From Diphasiastrum complanatum (lineage: Eukaryota > Streptophyta > Lycopodiopsida > Lycopodiales > Lycopodiaceae): a stretch of 64,000 bases of DNA. A program made the position numbers and the translations under genes. Shown here one piece after another: positions 19,318 to 30,111 of the stretch. The stretch spans positions 9,049,466 through 9,113,465 of the forward strand of contig CM055115.1 in assembly GCA_029204225.1 (NCBI GenBank), in the 5' to 3' direction. The notes under the pieces were generated by a model that worked only from the letters and a program-made list of their open reading frames with translations, was not told the origin of the DNA and ran no database searches. How positions within the stretch are numbered: the stretch's first letter is position 1; the number at the start of each line of letters is the position of its first letter.

Positions 19318-19978
19318 ACCTTCAGCTTCCATCGAGATATTGCAACATCGTCAGCTTTGTTTCTTACCTCTGCACCTATAACAACGTCATACAATTCCTT
19401 AGCCATTAGCACAGTTCTCATCTTAAATTTCTACATATGGTAATTGGCTCCATCAAGCTTGTCCATGATAGCACTGGCTTTCCCTTGGAAATCCAGGTGG
19501 ATATTAGTCTAAGCGATACTAATAACTATCAGTGACTTGAGAATGAAAATAGACTAACTCACTAACTTCACTTCATTCCATTTCAAAGAAATATGCGAGA
19601 ACAAATGCTCTTTATATAGCCTCGTGGCTGTTCTAACTATGAAATATCCGTCTTAAGTTCCATAACCACTTTTGACAAGGATCATAATAACATATGGACT
19701 CTGGGTCGAAATGAAAATCGACCATGGATCGATTTGATCTTCGACCTGGTATCAAAATACACTTAATCTATTCTAAGCTCATTCTTTTTTAAACAACAAA
19801 CAAACTATCATAAGAAATAATTATTTTGCATTATGTAGATCGAAATAAGAGGCAAGTAGATCATGCCATGTTATCACATGTCCTCATCCTCAGATTGAGC
19901 AGGTCCTCCAAATGTAGATGAATTGTTGTAATGTGCTCCTTCAAAAAATCTATAAAAGTTTGAATACGAAGATTTGGG
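19318..19978. repeat. Direct repeat 2: copia1 leader/LTR plus host-like exon end
   Basis: Partner of 15595-16170. It contains the copia1 LTR TATA (19611-19618, minus) and then AT-rich sequence absent from the first repeat (about 19790-19870), then the exon end at 19874. Confidence 0.8.
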
Positions 19979-20120
19979 ACTGTGCAAATGGATACGATAT
20001 CGTTGTTGTAATCTATACAAAAATTCGCACTCGATGTTGAAAAGAAAATGACCAGTCTCTATTGTTGCATCGATCATCAACTGTTGTTTTGGGGTACATC
20101 TTTGCTTGTCGATGTCCCAG
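19874..20120 (-). pseudogene. C-terminal exon of an unrecognised host-like gene
   Basis: A minus-strand frame ends with an acidic tail (STFGGPAQSEDEDM then stop) and has a coherent upstream segment (MIDATIETGHFLFNIECEFLYRLQQRY). I do not recognise the family. It does not look like a retroelement domain. Its last 35 codons recur in damaged form at about 16065-16170, where copia2 interrupts them. Upstream coding-like sequence continues to about 20280 in other frames until the inverted copia2 LTR. It may be an exon captured with the transposons. Confidence 0.35.
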
Positions 20121-20312
20121 CTGCTTCAGTTTGTATGTGAACAAAGTTATAACATGAATTGCATCAGAAGAATCACTTGACGCAGCAGAACTTTTCTTCT
20201 TGAGCATGTGTAAAGAGGGTACATCTTTTTCGTAAGTGACCAGTACTCGAGTCTTCCATATAACAGCTGCACATTATATAAGGTTTTGCCTATAAATTTA
20301 CCCACGAGGCAA

Positions 20313-20497
20313 GTCGATGGGACATGCATCCCGCCAATGGCAACTTGGATCATGCATGGGTTGCCTGAGTGAACAACTATATGTACAACGTAATTTCATT
20401 TTGAGAAATACAGTTGCTATGTGAGCTTTCTGTGGAGAGTGTTTTCTGTCTGTGTTACTGTGTAGCATGATCTGTGTTCCTGTGCAAAGCATATTCT
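20313..20497 (+). repeat. Inverted copia2 LTR fragment
   Basis: The reverse complement of 19073-19250 matches this stretch (GTTGCCTGAGTGAAC, TGTGTTACTGTGTAGCATGATC). It ends where copia1 gag sequence of the right arm begins (20503). Confidence 0.75.
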
Positions 20498-21403
20498 AAG
20501 TCTTTGCGCTGATCATCCTCAATATATCAGACACTCAAATCGGCCATGTGTATGAAGCTCAGATCTCCAAGGAAGTCTGGGACATCTTGAGCACTCTGTA
20601 CGATGTGCGCGACATAGCTTCCAAGCTACATCTAAGAAAGAACATTTTCTCGCTCGAGATGACCAACGAGATTCCCTATAGAATCACATCAACCAGTTCA
20701 AGAACCTGCTAAAGCAAATGGCCACTTTTGGTTCTGTCATAGATGATCAAGATGTAGTAATGACACTACTTTCAAGCTTTAAAAGCTCATACGACAGTTG
20801 TGTGATGATCATCTTGACACACCCTGAATTGACTCTTTCAAGAGTCATGACAATGTTGTGTTAGGAAGAGAGGAGAAGGAACAAAGTCTCTAGTTCCTCA
20901 AGTGTCGACTCTCATGCCTTATACACGAACAAAGGCTGAACTCAGCAAAAGAAGAAAGGCCCAAAGCAACCAAAGCTAAATCATGAACCGACACAACGTC
21001 AAGAGTAGTCAAACTAGCCGACAAAGAGGTAGCTATTATGCACGTATTCCGGTGAACCAACCACAAGATCCAAGATTGTCGCATACTGCAAGAAAATAAC
21101 AACAGCAAGGGGTAGTCGAAACAGGTGACAAATGCAGGTACAGAAGCACCACAGTGGATTCAAAAATCGGATAATGATGCCTTAATGACTAGCCATCAAA
21201 AAACATCCAACAACAGCTCCTGGTTTCTGAACTCCGGAGCCACACAGCAAATGAGTAGACATATTGGCTATTTCGAGTCCTATACGCCTTCCAATACCAA
21301 ATGATATGTTCACATGGGCAACAATAGCACACATGCTATCAAAGGTGAAGGTACAGTAAGATTGAGCTTTGCAAACAATCAATCTAAGCTACTTTGAAAT
21401 GTA

Positions 21404-21748
21404 TTGCATGTACCAAATCTATCTACAAATTTGATCTTTGTTAGCGGAATTACAGATCTAGGACATAAAGTAGAAATTGAATCCGATGAGTGTAAAGTAG
21501 TTAATAGGAAAGACAGGATCCTAGCACTCGGAAAGAGACATGGATACTTGTATAGATTAAATCATTGTTGTTCTACCTCTAGTCAGGCTCTTAGTACTTC
21601 TATTCAAAGAAATAACAGTTCACTTTGGCATTATAGACTTTGTCACCTAAATTATTCTTTTGTACAACAAATGTCTAAACAATCTATTGTTGTTGATCTC
21701 GACTATCCAGATAGGAAAGTCAAATTATCTACTTTGTCTAGTTTGTAA
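21404..21748 (+). pseudogene. copia1 GAG-pre-integrase domain, right arm
   Basis: A 114-residue frame with LYRLNHCCSTSS and LWHYRLCHLNYS. The Cys pair region is broken by a short deletion after KVKLST (STCQDC is lost), so the frame ends early; CLVCKLAMKPF continues in the next frame at 21736. Confidence 0.7.
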
Positions 21749-21809
21749 ACTGGCCATGAAACCATTTAGATCAAGCCATCAGCATGTTTCTAGCGGATTG
21801 CTTAGTGTA

Positions 21810-22347
21810 CTTTATCAAGAGAAAGTCAAAAGCTTTCAATTGTTTCAGAATCTTCAAGGAGCATGCAGAGAAAGAAATTGGCAGACAAATCAAAGCCCTG
21901 AGGTCCAATAATGGTGGAGAGTACATCTCTACTAAATTCAAGGAGTACTACCAAGACAAGGCATTGAACAACAGTTTATCACTCCTTATTCGCCTCAATC
22001 TAATGGCTTAGCCGAGAGGAAGAATCGTACCCTGGTAGAGTCAGCCAAATGTATGCTGGCACATGAATCTTTGTTGCAGAGCTTCTGGGTTGAAGCTGTC
22101 TCCATTGCAGCCTACGTCCAAAACAAATGTTCGATAAGGCCCTCATAGGCAAAACACCACATGAGGTTTGGACAGGATCTAAGGCTTCAATGAAGAACCT
22201 TCGAGTGTTCAGATGCATCACCTATGCGCACATCCCGAAGGAGACCAGGAAGAAATTCAACTTCCGAGGTCTCAAGACCATCCTTACTGGATACACTTCA
22301 TCTGACCAAGCTATACGACTTCGATACCTAGCATATTTTACTCAGTA
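21810..22347 (+). pseudogene. copia1 integrase C-terminal half, right arm
   Basis: Contains VYFIKRKSKAFNCF, then LRSNNGGEYISTKF (Asp to Asn), a frameshift in the TPYSPQSNG segment, AERKNRTLVES, and GKTPHEVWTGSKASMKNLRVF. The Gly-Cys after VF is Arg-Cys here. It was not interrupted by the insertion found in the left arm. Confidence 0.7.
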
Positions 22348-22485
22348 GGGATACAGTCTTTATCGACGATCAATTTCACGATTTCAAAGGCAAATGCAAA
22401 GTTCCATGCAAACCTTCGATGCCTTTGCCTCCGATACAACAATTCGAGCCTCGGGCTCAAGCGTGCCTATAATCAATGGACTACC

Positions 22486-22840
22486 CCAATGTCAAACTGG
22501 CATGCAAAGCACAGTTACAAATGTCATTACGGAATTTTCCTACGTAAACTTCAGTTTTACGGAATTTGTCATCCATTAACATTGATTTGTAACCCAACTG
22601 TAAGAGCACATGCGTATGACCACTCAAATCCATTGTAAATCTCTCATGCATGTCAGAATCACTCTGAGAATCAACATGCAACTAATCCATGCAAGCACAG
22701 TCCTACAAATTAGGGAAATGACTGGCATGCAATCAGAACAATTTCAAATTTTGCCAATTTTACTCACAAAATTGCAAAACTTCAGATGCTCATAACTTTG
22801 GCTATAGGACACCAAATTGGGTGCTGCAAAGCTTTTTACA
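22486..22840. other. Unrelated segment replacing the copia1 RT in the right arm
   Basis: About 350 bp with no match to the left arm. It contains two GGCATGCAA words near its ends (about 22499 and 22723) and AT-rich sequence. There are no terminal inverted repeats or clear target duplication. Its origin is not known. Confidence 0.4.
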
Positions 22841-23215
22841 GAGGGAGACCAAGTGAATAAGATGCTTGCTAAACAGATGTTGTCTTCCGAACTTGACATG
22901 ACCGATCTGGACGAAGCTCACTTTTGTTATTCAAATTCACAGAGACGGAGCTAGAAGTCTGATCTTTATCACTCAGCAACGGTATCTTCACAATACCCTT
23001 ATCAGATACAATCTGATCAATTGTAAACTCGCTCACTCACCAATGGATTCAGGCTTGCGATTATCGAAGGGCCAATGCCAAGAAGTGGTTATGGAAGTTA
23101 AGACGGTTATTTCATATTTAGAACATCTACGAGGCTATATAAAGAGCATTTGTTCTCGCATATTTCTTTGAAATGGAATGAAGTGAAGTTAGTGAGTTAG
23201 TCTATTCTCATTTTA

Positions 23216-23974
23216 TTGATGTGAATGATTTACTCTCTCTATGCTATTTTCAAGATTATACTTATGAAGTTTTGCTCATATAGTAGAATCTCATTATTCT
23301 TATTTAAGTGATCATTGTTATTCCATGCAATGAATGCTTGTCTGATGAGAGGGGAAGTAATGCTTGTTACCATAATTGAAATACAAGTGACAAGTCCGAA
23401 ATCTTAGTACATACATAAACGATGAATGGCATGTAGTTCCAACTTCTATAATTCCATTATCCAAATTTCATAAAAGCAAATCACAAATTGTTATAATATC
23501 TATCAGTCTGCAACGTGTAAACAACCTAAAAGTGAAATCCTAAATTCTTCATAGTAAAGCCTGAGGAGATAGGGCTGAATCATGATACCTAAAGGCCAAC
23601 TAGTGATGTCTAGCATAGCCTCCTCCTAGTCACCCATGATGTAGTATAGGCTCTAGCTCAAGACCCTCATTCTCACCTTGTTGACATATTTGCTCTTCTT
23701 TGAAAGACAAATACCACTTTGGCATGCGGTGCAACTTGAAAATGCGATGCATAGTCCGACCTGGCTAAATAAATAACGAGTATCGAGGTTAATCATGGCA
23801 TTCTATTACCTAGTCATATTCCAGGCAACTCCCTTGGATCACTTTGTTGGGTTGGTATCCAAAGTGTTTTTTGGTCCCATTTTTTAGCCCTCTTAGGGGT
23901 CCAGTATGCATTTAGACGTTCTAGGGTACTACCTATTATGTAGCGACTAGGGTTTTGAAGGTGTCCAAATAGCA
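23216..23974. other. Upstream flank of right-arm BPS1-like gene, no gene seen
   Basis: Reverse-complement counterpart of 5854-6599. No conserved protein frame is present. It is a likely promoter-distal region. Confidence 0.4.
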
Positions 23975-24055
23975 TATAAATAGAGATCGATAGAGAGAAC
24001 ACCACACATTTGATTGAGAGAGAGAGGGAGAGAGAGAGAGAGAGAGCGCGAGCGA
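23975..24055 (+). promoter_or_regulatory. TATA box and GA tract of right-arm BPS1-like gene
   Basis: TATAAATA at 23975-23982 is followed by a GA-rich tract (about 24014-24055) and a leader of about 300 bp to the first ATG (24352). The layout is the same as the left-arm gene. Confidence 0.5.
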
Positions 24056-24399
24056 GCGAGAGTGAGACCGCGAACGATTTGCCAAGAAGATACTTGAATG
24101 CAGACGTGTTGAATGTAAGAGACAGAGGACGGAACTCAATAAATTCCTTCGAACCTCTGAGTCAGTGATAATCCGTAGCTGGGTTCGTCGACAATCTCAA
24201 GGCGAATTTTACTTCATAATTTTTTTGTCTTGACAACGTTCTCAAGCTATTTCAGAAGGTACAGCGGTAGGCCGGTAGCCTTACCTTGATTTCTGCAAAA
24301 TACACAGACGGCAAAGGTTGCTTCCTTAACTCTGCCTGAAGAAACACCGCCATGGTTTTTGTAAATTCGCTGTGATCTCACGGTCATGGTGCTGCCAAT

Positions 24400-25296
24400 A
24401 TGTCATTTCACGACAATTTGTCGTCATGTCTGCAAAAATTGGAAGAGTCAATTGGAGATAAGTTTTTCACAGTAGACTGGATGCAGTATGCTGTGGATAT
24501 TCTCAGAACTTCTCTTGCAGTCGTTTTGGATCTAGTGGAGAAGGTTGTTTTTCCATTAAAATGCTTTAGTACTCTGATGGATGAGACAATGCGACTTATG
24601 AATGTTTATAAAGCTTTGATGACGGGTATTTCCAGATTGCAAATTTATGGGCGGGTAGTCCATATAGCGGTTGAAGCTCTTCAAGCAGGTGGGGATGACT
24701 ATGATACCATAGTTCAGGCTCTAAATCATTGCCGACGAGAGATGTCCAGAATACATCAAGCAAACAAGCAACTTGTTGATATGAAACTTGAGGCAGAGGA
24801 GGAGCTTTGGAATTTGGGTAGCAGATATGCAAAGCAATTTGATCCTTGCGCAGTAATTTACCCCATCAAGAGCATAATTTCTTTCGTTTCAATGATTCTT
24901 CTGTTTGGATTGCTTCACATGGATAGTTCTTACTCCGCTAAACTGATTGCGATTTGTTCGACGGGCGAATGGGGTAAATCTACGTCTAATTCACATCAAA
25001 GGCTTATCGAGCAAATTGGCTTGCGGTTCAGTGAGGAAACGAGAGAGAAAATTCTTCTAAGAGAATTTGGAAACATGCAAGCTCATGTGGATAATTTTTT
25101 CATTGAATTTCAGTCATTAGGAGAACAGGTTCCGCGCTCGTTGGAATTGCGACTGTCAGATGTTACGGAGCTTCGGCATAGCTTAAACAGTCTGAACTGT
25201 GGTTTGGAAAGTTTGGAGTGCACCGTACGTGATCTTTTTGATGACATAGTCGCGGGTAGGACAAAACTCATTTCTGCAGTAAGGAAATTTTGTTGA
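24400..25296 (+). CDS. BYPASS1-like protein, right-arm copy, shortened start
   Basis: An open frame of 298 codons. The ancestral start at 24352 gives ATG GTT TTT GTA AAT TCG CTG TGA: codon 8 is a stop where the left-arm gene has CGA. Translation could only use the next Met at 24400, losing 16 residues that precede the conserved FHDNL block. The rest is intact and keeps the family helices and the hydrophobic segment (ISFVSMILLFGLLHM). It differs from the left-arm protein at scattered positions (for example V for A in AVVLDLVEKVV). It could be functional if the internal Met is used. Confidence 0.55.
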   Translation: MSFHDNLSSCLQKLEESIGDKFFTVDWMQYAVDILRTSLAVVLDLVEKVVFPLKCFSTLMDETMRLMNVYKALMTGISRLQIYGRVVHIAVEALQAGGDDYDTIVQALNHCRREMSRIHQANKQLVDMKLEAEEELWNLGSRYAKQFDPCAVIYPIKSIISFVSMILLFGLLHMDSSYSAKLIAICSTGEWGKSTSNSHQRLIEQIGLRFSEETREKILLREFGNMQAHVDNFFIEFQSLGEQVPRSLELRLSDVTELRHSLNSLNCGLESLECTVRDLFDDIVAGRTKLISAVRKFC

Positions 25297-25944
25297 GTGA
25301 TTCTTCACTAGTTGCACATCTAGAATGACTATCGCAAGATTATTTACTAGCTGGATATTGAGGAGTAACATGGCATCAAATTAACTGACAAAAATAGAAC
25401 ATCTTTTATCGTTGTTTATGTTCTTGAAAGGCAAGATAATTGAGGTCTACAATTTACTTGGTAGAGAAAATTGTAATTGTGATTGCTCTGTCTCATATGC
25501 TCGTGGCCTTTACTATGTCTCCTTTGTAGTATTACCATTGCGTCAGCATTTTGCTTAGAATATATCTGAACGGGCACAAAGTTTTACAAGCCAAAAAGAG
25601 AACTTAATTCGTTAAGTGTCTTTCAATCAAAAAGAGCATGAACAATATAATTTCATCACTACGAGCTATAGGCATATGATCATCAATTGCAATCGTTTAA
25701 GGCAGAAGTTCAATAAACTCAAATTTGTGATTGCTCCCTGTTATACAGTTCATGAAAGGACAAACTGTTGGAATTGAAATCTTAAGTGTCCTACGATGGC
25801 AGAAATCTATCAATACAGTACTATTCAATGTTTACAGTGTACATACATCCTTGTCATAAGTACGCTATGTCATATATGCTATTCTATTTAAACGACAACA
25901 GATTTTGGGATCATAAAAACCCTTAGGCATAACTTAGTCAAATC
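25297..25944. other. 3' flank of right-arm BPS1-like gene
   Basis: No gene is seen. It is shared with the left arm (4020-4525) as far as about 25882, so the duplicated segment included a 3' flank of about 590 bp. Confidence 0.4.
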
Positions 25945-27615
25945 TACAAAAGGCTTCAGTGCATAGCTCTAAGTCAAGCACTGCTCGAGTTAGACAATTT
26001 GAAATCTGCTTTATAGAACTCAAAAAGCAACAACATGTGAGATGTCTGTACAATGGAATCATGGCATACATCTAACTCGAGCACTGCTCAAATTAGACAC
26101 CAACTCTGTCCAGATTACACACTCCTACCAATTATAGCACTGCTCGAGTTCGACAATTTGGAATCTGGTCTATACAATTAAAAAAAGCAAACTTACAACA
26201 TATGTCTACAAAGCCTTCAGAGCATACCTCTAACTCGAGCACTGCTCGAGTTGGACACCAAATTTTGTCCAGATTATACCCTCTTGAAAAGGATTCATAT
26301 AATACTTGTACACTAAAAAATAATCAAATATTATATGTCTACAAAAGGCTTTAGAGCATAGCTCTAATTCGAGAACTGCTCGAGTTAGACAAATTGAAAT
26401 CTGCTTTATAGAACTAAAAAAAGAAATAGCATATGATATGTCTGTACAATGGAATCATGGCATACATCCAACTCAAGCACTGCTCAAGTTAGACACCAAC
26501 TTTGTCCAGATTATACAATCCTGCCAATTATAGCAAGCCTGACAAAAGAATCATAGCATATCTAATTCAAGCACTACTCGACTTCATTTTTTTTGGAATC
26601 TAGTCTACACAACTAAAAATGCAATCCAACATCATATGTCTACAAAGCTTCAGAGAATACCTCTAACTCGAGCACTGTTCGAGTTGGACACCAAAATTTT
26701 GTCCAGATTATACACTCTTGGCAATTATAGCAAGCCTGGCAAAGGAACCATGGTCAAACTTCTATTATGAATTGATCATTACCATTATGTTAGTTTGCAT
26801 ACCTAACTCGAGCACTTCTCGAGTTCCAGAATTTGGAATCTAGTCTACACAACTAAAAATGCAATCCAACATCATATGTCTGCACAGGCTTCAGAGCATA
26901 GCTCCAACTTGAGCACTGCTCGAGTTACACACCAAATTTTGTCAACATTATACACTCATGATATAGTATTAATACTTGTTCAACTAAAAGACAATCAAAT
27001 ATCATATGTCTACAAAAGGCTTCAGAGCACAGCTCTAACTCGAGCACTGCTCGAGTTAGACAGTTTGAAATCTACTTTATAGAGCTCAAAAAGCAATAGC
27101 ATATGAGATGTCTGTACAATGGAATCATGGCATACATCTAACTCGAGCACTGCTCAAGCTAGACACCAACTTTGTCTAGATTACACACTCCTACCAATTA
27201 TAGCAAGCTTGACAAAGGAATCATGGCAAACCTAACTCGAGCACTACTCGACTTCCACAATTTGGAATCTGGTCTACACAACTAAAAATGCAATCCAACA
27301 TCATATGTCTACAAAGGCTTCAGAGAATATCTCCAAATGAAGCATTGCTCAAGTTGGACACCAACTTTTGTCCAGATTATACCCTCCTGACAAAGGATTC
27401 ATATAATACATGTAGAACTGAAAAATAGTCAAATATGATATGTCTACAAAAGGCTTCAGAGCACAGCTCTAATTCGAGCACTACTCGAGTTTGAAAATTT
27501 GTAATCTACTTTATACAACTCAAAAAGCAATTGCTAATAATATGTCTATACAATGGAATCATGGCATGCATCTGCCTCGAACACTGCTCAAGTTAGACAC
27601 CAACTTTGTCTAGCT
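25945..27615. repeat. Array of quasi-palindromic CTCGAGCAcTGCTCGAG repeats
   Basis: About 16 copies of a quasi-palindrome with one central base occur at roughly 100-bp intervals (near 25972, 26071, 26145, 26230, 26368, 26460, 26565, 26665, 26803, 26910, 27040, 27135, 27235, 27335, 27475, 27575). The best copy (27034-27060) has perfect 13-base arms, TCTAACTCGAGCA and TGCTCGAGTTAGA, around a single C. Two flank types alternate: one followed by TTGAAATCTGCTTTATAGA, the other by ACACCAACTTTGTCCAGATTA. Several copies decay to AAG or GAC variants. No coding frame is seen. Confidence 0.85.
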
Positions 27616-27648
27616 TATACACTCTTGGCAATCATAGCAAGCCTGACA

Positions 27649-27651
<3 letters not shown>

Positions 27652-27728
<77 letters not shown>
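27652..27728. repeat. CT microsatellite, 77 nt
   Basis: An uninterrupted CT dinucleotide run. The matching run in unit 2 (59248-59300) is 53 nt, so the two copies differ by 24 bp here. Confidence 0.95.
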
Positions 27729-27731
<3 letters not shown>

Positions 27732-29214
27732 AGTTTTCAGAATATTGCAGATATTTCTCTAGCAAGGCGATATTCCTCAACACCTTGGATATCTACTCGT
27801 GAAACATTTAATTTATGACTACATTGTTTTCAAGGAATACAATATAGCAATGCGCTAATATTCAAAGGGGTAGAGGTTTTCTAAGAGATCATTTAGACAC
27901 ATTGCGATTGAATGACGATTTTGATAATGCTTGCAAGAGTATGGAGTCTTTGGAAATGTGCCTACGTTACTATTGCCACTACTATTGTACTTGTATGATC
28001 TTGTCACTTTCGTTGTACCTGCATGGACTATATGAACTTGTCGCTTCATTTTTCCTAAATGAATTGTAAATGCTAATGCTGACTTAGAAGCGTAATCTCT
28101 GATTGTGTGCCTGTATGATTTTGTCGCTTTTGTTGTTCCTGTGTAATCTGTTATTGCTAATCTTGTCTGAGCAGCGTAATCTCTAATCGTATTCTCAAAT
28201 CTTTGCTAGTGAAAACCTGAAGGGAAATTCAACTAGATTACTAATCTCTAGTATAATCTCTGCTCTCTAGATTGCTAATCTCTAGTCTAATCTAAGCTCT
28301 TCCAAGAGCCACGTTTCAAAAAATTTGCAAGTCACTAGTTTCTAGTCTCTAGTAGTCTAAAATTGGGAGAACCAAAATTCAAATTTAGTCAAGGTGAGAG
28401 TTTGGCATAGAAGTCTTATACCCAGTCGTTTCTTAATTAAAACATAAATAAGACATAATTTTGCCATGTGTTTTTACAGCTTTTGCAATGCAATTTTGTT
28501 TTGGAAACACAAAAATGCATTTGGGAATATATATGTGAGCATTGATATCTATGATTTTAGTTTCCTTTGATAATTATTTGAAATGTCTCACATATGTTTG
28601 AGCTCTTCTATATTTCACATATTAATTATGAAGTCATGTGTGTGTTATGAGACAATATATGAAGTCTCATGTATTACTAGTAACATATTTGATGACTAAT
28701 GTCATCAAATATATTAAACAATTTGTTTAAAATGTTTGTCTTGAACGTTTTTGGTGATACTTGACATATTGTAGCCATAGCCGATTTTGTATTTTTGCTC
28801 TAATCTAATGTGGTGTATAGACTCCTTGTATTTACTAATAGGATGTTGTTCCATTACCAAACTACTAGCCTTTAAATGAACAACTCTTTGTGTGATCAAA
28901 TTTGCTCTAGACTTGAATTTTTGGAGTTTGAACAAAGATTGTTGTGTTATTAAATAATTTTTTTTGTTTCCTTAAAAAACAAAAATATCTTTTAAACCCT
29001 AATCAATGAAACTACCTAATGTAGTCCCAAAAATACTAGGTTTGAAATACACAAAGTCAGAAATACTAATGGTCATGACTCGTGAGAAATTCAAATGAAT
29101 GATTTCTTTATCATGTCAATAAGTTGTCATTAGAACATTGGGGGAAAAATTGGGGGAAAAATTGCATATTTTTTTTTTGGACACCTTCACTATAGTCTTA
29201 AAAAAAATTAGATC
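27729..29214. other. AT-rich spacer, no gene seen
   Basis: Shared with unit 2 up to 28038, then unique. A run of CTAATCTCTAGT-like words lies at about 28225-28360. No conserved protein frame is present. Confidence 0.5.
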
Positions 29215-30030
29215 CAGCCTACTCAAGCAGTGCTCGAGTTCTAGCCATTTCTTCTGCCCTCTCTATATGAACGCTTGTACTACAGTCTAGTCATTTTAGA
29301 ACTTGAGCACTAACTCAAGTTGCAAGAGTTTTATAATGATACAAATTTATGGGTTCCTGTCTTGATTTGAAATTCCAACTTTGACATGTAACTCGAGCAA
29401 TGCTCGACTTAGAAACTGTTAATTGATAAGTGAAGATGCTAAACTTTATTGGTTTCATATTTTGAGAGCGGAAGAGATGGTCAATCTTGTCTTTCTTTCC
29501 AAGAGTGTTTGACTTTGACATGGTGGGCAACCAGCTTCTACTTCTAGCTCGAGCACTGCTCGAGTTAAGACACCAATTTAGGAAGTTTTTTTTTTCTGAA
29601 TTCACTAATATGGTAAATTACTTTTTTGCACTTTTATCAAAGTATATGCAATCACCTTCTACCTCTAACCAGTGAGCACTGCTCAATTTAGCCAAGAGAT
29701 TATGTTGTTGATGTTCAATGTAGCACAAATTTCTCCATCCAACAATTGTGTTCCAACTTTGGCATGTAACTTGAGCAATGCTCAAGTTATAAACTCTTTA
29801 TTGGTAAGTAAAAATACTGAAGTTTATTGGTTTTGTATTTTGAGAAGCTTTAACAGAAGTTCTAACAGTCTTATTTTTAAAATGATGTTCTAGCACTGCT
29901 CGAGTTAGCCCAAATTATGTTATTGAAATTGAATGTGTCACAAGATTTGTCCAGGCACCAATTTTGATCCGACTTTGAAATGGCCGGAAACTAGCTTCTA
30001 CTTCTAACTCAAGCACTACTCGAGTTAGGC
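29215..30030. repeat. Second, sparser cluster of the quasi-palindrome
   Basis: At least eight copies (near 29228, 29305, 29395, 29548, 29675, 29775, 29895 and 30010) of the same core are embedded in unrelated flanks containing repeated stretches such as CTTCTACTTCTAACTC and AACTTTGACATG. It lies outside the duplicated block, so the motif family is not confined to the tandem unit. Confidence 0.75.
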
Positions 30031-30111
30031 AATTTTTTCGAATTTTTTTTTGGAACTCACCACTATGGAAAACCTATGGATTTGCACTTTTATGAAAGTG
30101 GATTCAATTAG

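Larger units (their letters stand above)
20503..23215 (+). mobile_element. copia1, right arm of unit 1
   Basis: Plus-strand order is gag remnant (20503-20862), protease remnant (about 21110-21395), GAG-pre-integrase (21404-21748), integrase (21810-22330), linker (22394-22485), unrelated insert, RT thumb remnant (about 22845-23100), and LTR with TATA box TATATAAA at 23136-23143. Gag and protease have frameshifts and stops. The integrase shows LRSNNGGEY and the same first-Asp deletion as the left arm. Confidence 0.8.
20503..25882. repeat. Right arm of large inverted repeat, unit 1
   Basis: Reverse-complement partner of 3913-15584. It lacks the GTACA-flanked insertion (empty site TGTAC at 21806-21810) and lacks most of the RT region, where an unrelated segment of about 350 bp lies (22486-22840). 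Confidence 0.85.
5471..28038. repeat. Tandem-duplicated block, copy 1
   Basis: Matches the second block ending at 59610. The offset is 29929 up to about 11309, 31552-31553 after a 1624-bp gap, 31596 after a 44-bp gap near 12080, 31597 from about 14660, and 31572 after the CT microsatellite. The right limit is sharp: homology ends after TATATGAACT at 28038. The left limit is blurred because the second block's first 1.6 kb (34405-36000) is a mosaic of left- and right-arm variants. Confidence 0.9.

Noticed and set aside
25945-27615. CRISPR-like array
   Set aside because: The spacing is regular but the spacers are themselves related repeats, the units vary, and the genome is a plant nuclear genome.
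27553-27818. Serine-leucine repeat proteins over the CT run
   Set aside because: They are translations of a CT microsatellite in several frames and vary in length with the repeat. The same applies at 59149-59390 and near 5683 and 23936.
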